5,996 nucleotides of DNA from Desulfobacteraceae bacterium (GTDB taxonomy: Bacteria > Desulfobacterota > Desulfobacteria > Desulfobacterales > Desulfobacteraceae), in NCBI GenBank assembly GCA_024225895.1, contig JAAEMC010000621.1, positions 1 through 5,996 of the forward strand, in the 5' to 3' direction. A program made the position numbers and the translations under genes. The notes beneath the pieces were generated by a model. The model saw nothing but the letters and a program-made list of their open reading frames with translations, did no database searches and was not told the DNA's origin. This document shows, piece by piece, positions 5,209-5,996 of the stretch; position 1 is the stretch's first letter; each line of letters begins with the position of its first letter.

Positions 5209-5996
5209 GATAGGTAGGATAGTAGTTCGTATTATATTTGTAATACCCTTCTGATTTTGAGTTGATCCGATTTAAGACCGTGCCCAGAACGGGTTGCCTG
5301 GCTGTTTTGTAGTAAGCAAGGACTTCTTTAATAGTTTTCTTTTCAGTGCGCCCGGATTGGATAACCAGTATCGTCCCATCAGTCCATGGAGCCGCTAAAA
5401 GTGCATCGGTTGCCTGCATCACAGGTGGGGTGTCAATAATGATCAAATCAAAAAGGCTAGTTAAATATTCGATTAAAAATTTGCTTCTCTCAGAGCCAAT
5501 AATCTCCGCCGGGTTTGAGGGAACAGCTCCCGACGGCAGGATAAAGAGATTGGGATCATCAGATGGTTGGATGGCGGATTCAATGGCATTTTTTAAATAG
5601 TGGCTTTGATCATGGCGAACCCCAAACTCATTATACAATTTTTCAAAATCTATATATTGACCAAAGGATCGTTTAAAATTACCAGATGATTGATTAAAAA
5701 ATGCGAACTCTCCTTTTCCCATGGAAGAAACTGCCTGGACAGACTCAACAGTGTGGGCGGTAAGTGCCTTTGTTATATCTTTTTTTGAGACATATCCTAA
5801 GGTATGTAAAATAGTGCCCAGGCGTTGAACCGATTTTTTCTGGTGGGCCAGTGCCTGTAATGCTTCTTTTTCTGTTAGAATCTTATTTTTTATCAGAATA
5901 TTGGCTAATTTTTTGGATACTGGGCGATTTTTCCAATGTATGTCCGCTATCCGGCCTTTTTCAAATAATATGTCCACATGAATTTTTTCATTTTCC
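5198..5996 (-). CDS. BY-kinase-like (CpsD/CapB/Wzc-type) protein with DUF4388/MshEN-like domain (partial)
   Basis: The reading frame is open to the right edge, so the true N-terminus is outside; 265 residues are visible. Numbering here starts from the GTG at 5977, which is probably internal. Residues 1-20 (ILFEKGRIADIHW) resemble the start of a DUF4388 domain. Residues 23-46 and 52-75 form two tandem MshEN/GspE-N-like motifs (second: RLGTILHTLGYVS), followed by GEFAFF (89-94). From about 131 the sequence matches the C-terminal half of bacterial tyrosine autokinases: AIQPSDDPNLFILPSG, NPAEIIGSERSKFLIEYL, Walker B FDLIIIDTPPV (176-186), TDALLAAPWTDGTILVIQSGRT and LGTVLNRIN. A tail with six tyrosines in 12 residues (245-256) matches the autophosphorylation cluster of Wzc/CpsD. 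Walker A (GxxxxGKT) and A' are not visible; the stretch where they belong is occupied by the extra domain. The protein may regulate chain length or export of a polysaccharide, with kinase activity uncertain. It is the first visible gene of the leftward operon. Confidence 0.82.
   Translation of the reverse strand, partial: ENEKIHVDILFEKGRIADIHWKNRPVSKKLANILIKNKILTEKEALQALAHQKKSVQRLGTILHTLGYVSKKDITKALTAHTVESVQAVSSMGKGEFAFFNQSSGNFKRSFGQYIDFEKLYNEFGVRHDQSHYLKNAIESAIQPSDDPNLFILPSGAVPSNPAEIIGSERSKFLIEYLTSLFDLIIIDTPPVMQATDALLAAPWTDGTILVIQSGRTEKKTIKEVLAYYKTARQPVLGTVLNRINSKSEGYYKYNTNYYPTYRGQ
5753..5911 (-). other. Tandem MshEN-like motifs inside the BY-kinase-like protein
   Basis: Two 24-residue units (residues 23-46 and 52-75, counted from the GTG at 5977) are separated by five residues. 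The published c-di-GMP-binding MshEN pattern, as I recall it, is RLGxx[LVI][LVI]xxG[LVI][LVI]xxxxLxxxLxxQ, twice, with a 5-residue spacer. The second unit keeps R52, L53, G54, L57, G61, V63 and L72, with I68 for L and H75 for the final Q. The first keeps L24, L28, I29, I33, L34, L43 and Q46 but has K23, A25, K32 and A39 at R, G, G and L. The fold is likely conserved; nucleotide binding is uncertain. Confidence 0.55.

Noticed and set aside
5975..5977. GTG as the start codon of the BY-kinase-like gene
   Set aside because: The frame stays open to the window edge, the preceding residues (ENEKIH) continue a DUF4388-like strand, and no Shine-Dalgarno site stands at the right distance. The gene is better treated as truncated by the window.

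Overview
The window looks like a chromosomal segment of a Gram-negative, probably sulfate-reducing bacterium of the Desulfobacterota (Desulfobacter/Desulfobacula-like). That is an inference from moderate GC, AT-rich intergenic DNA, a FadN-like beta-oxidation gene and an exopolysaccharide set with a tyrosine-autokinase-type protein, a TPR protein and an O-antigen-ligase-type membrane protein. No marker gene fixes the taxon. There are six protein genes, no RNA genes and no mobile element, and coding density is high apart from one 318-bp divergent intergenic region.

Left part (1-626): the start of a leftward 3-hydroxyacyl-CoA dehydrogenase gene, with a strong ribosome binding site and a sigma70-type promoter. 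A 16-bp palindrome ATGAATGAGCATTCAT sits over the expected transcription start, and a near copy (13/16 identical) lies 172 bp away. This looks like TetR-family, FadR-like control of fatty-acid degradation.

Middle part (627-2392): a rightward two-gene operon overlapping by four bases. It encodes an alpha/alpha-toroid protein related to squalene cyclases and prenyltransferases (QW-type motifs but no DxDD) and a left-handed beta-helix (hexapeptide) acyltransferase. The pair suggests modification of a lipid, glycan or small molecule of unknown identity.

Right part (2415-5996): a leftward operon of three overlapping genes, convergent with the middle operon across a 22-bp gap. In transcription order it encodes (i) the C-terminal part of a BY-kinase-like protein, fused to a DUF4388/MshEN-like domain and ending in a tyrosine cluster, (ii) a membrane-anchored TPR protein, and (iii) an O-antigen ligase/polymerase (Wzy_C) family protein. 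All visible internal starts are GTG or TTG and all junctions overlap, so translation is probably coupled. Together they would polymerise or export a polysaccharide.

The most unusual feature is the BY-kinase-like gene. The stretch where Walker A and A' should lie instead carries two tandem 24-residue motifs, five residues apart, in the layout of the c-di-GMP-binding MshEN domain. The gene runs off the window, so whether a P-loop exists upstream cannot be seen.
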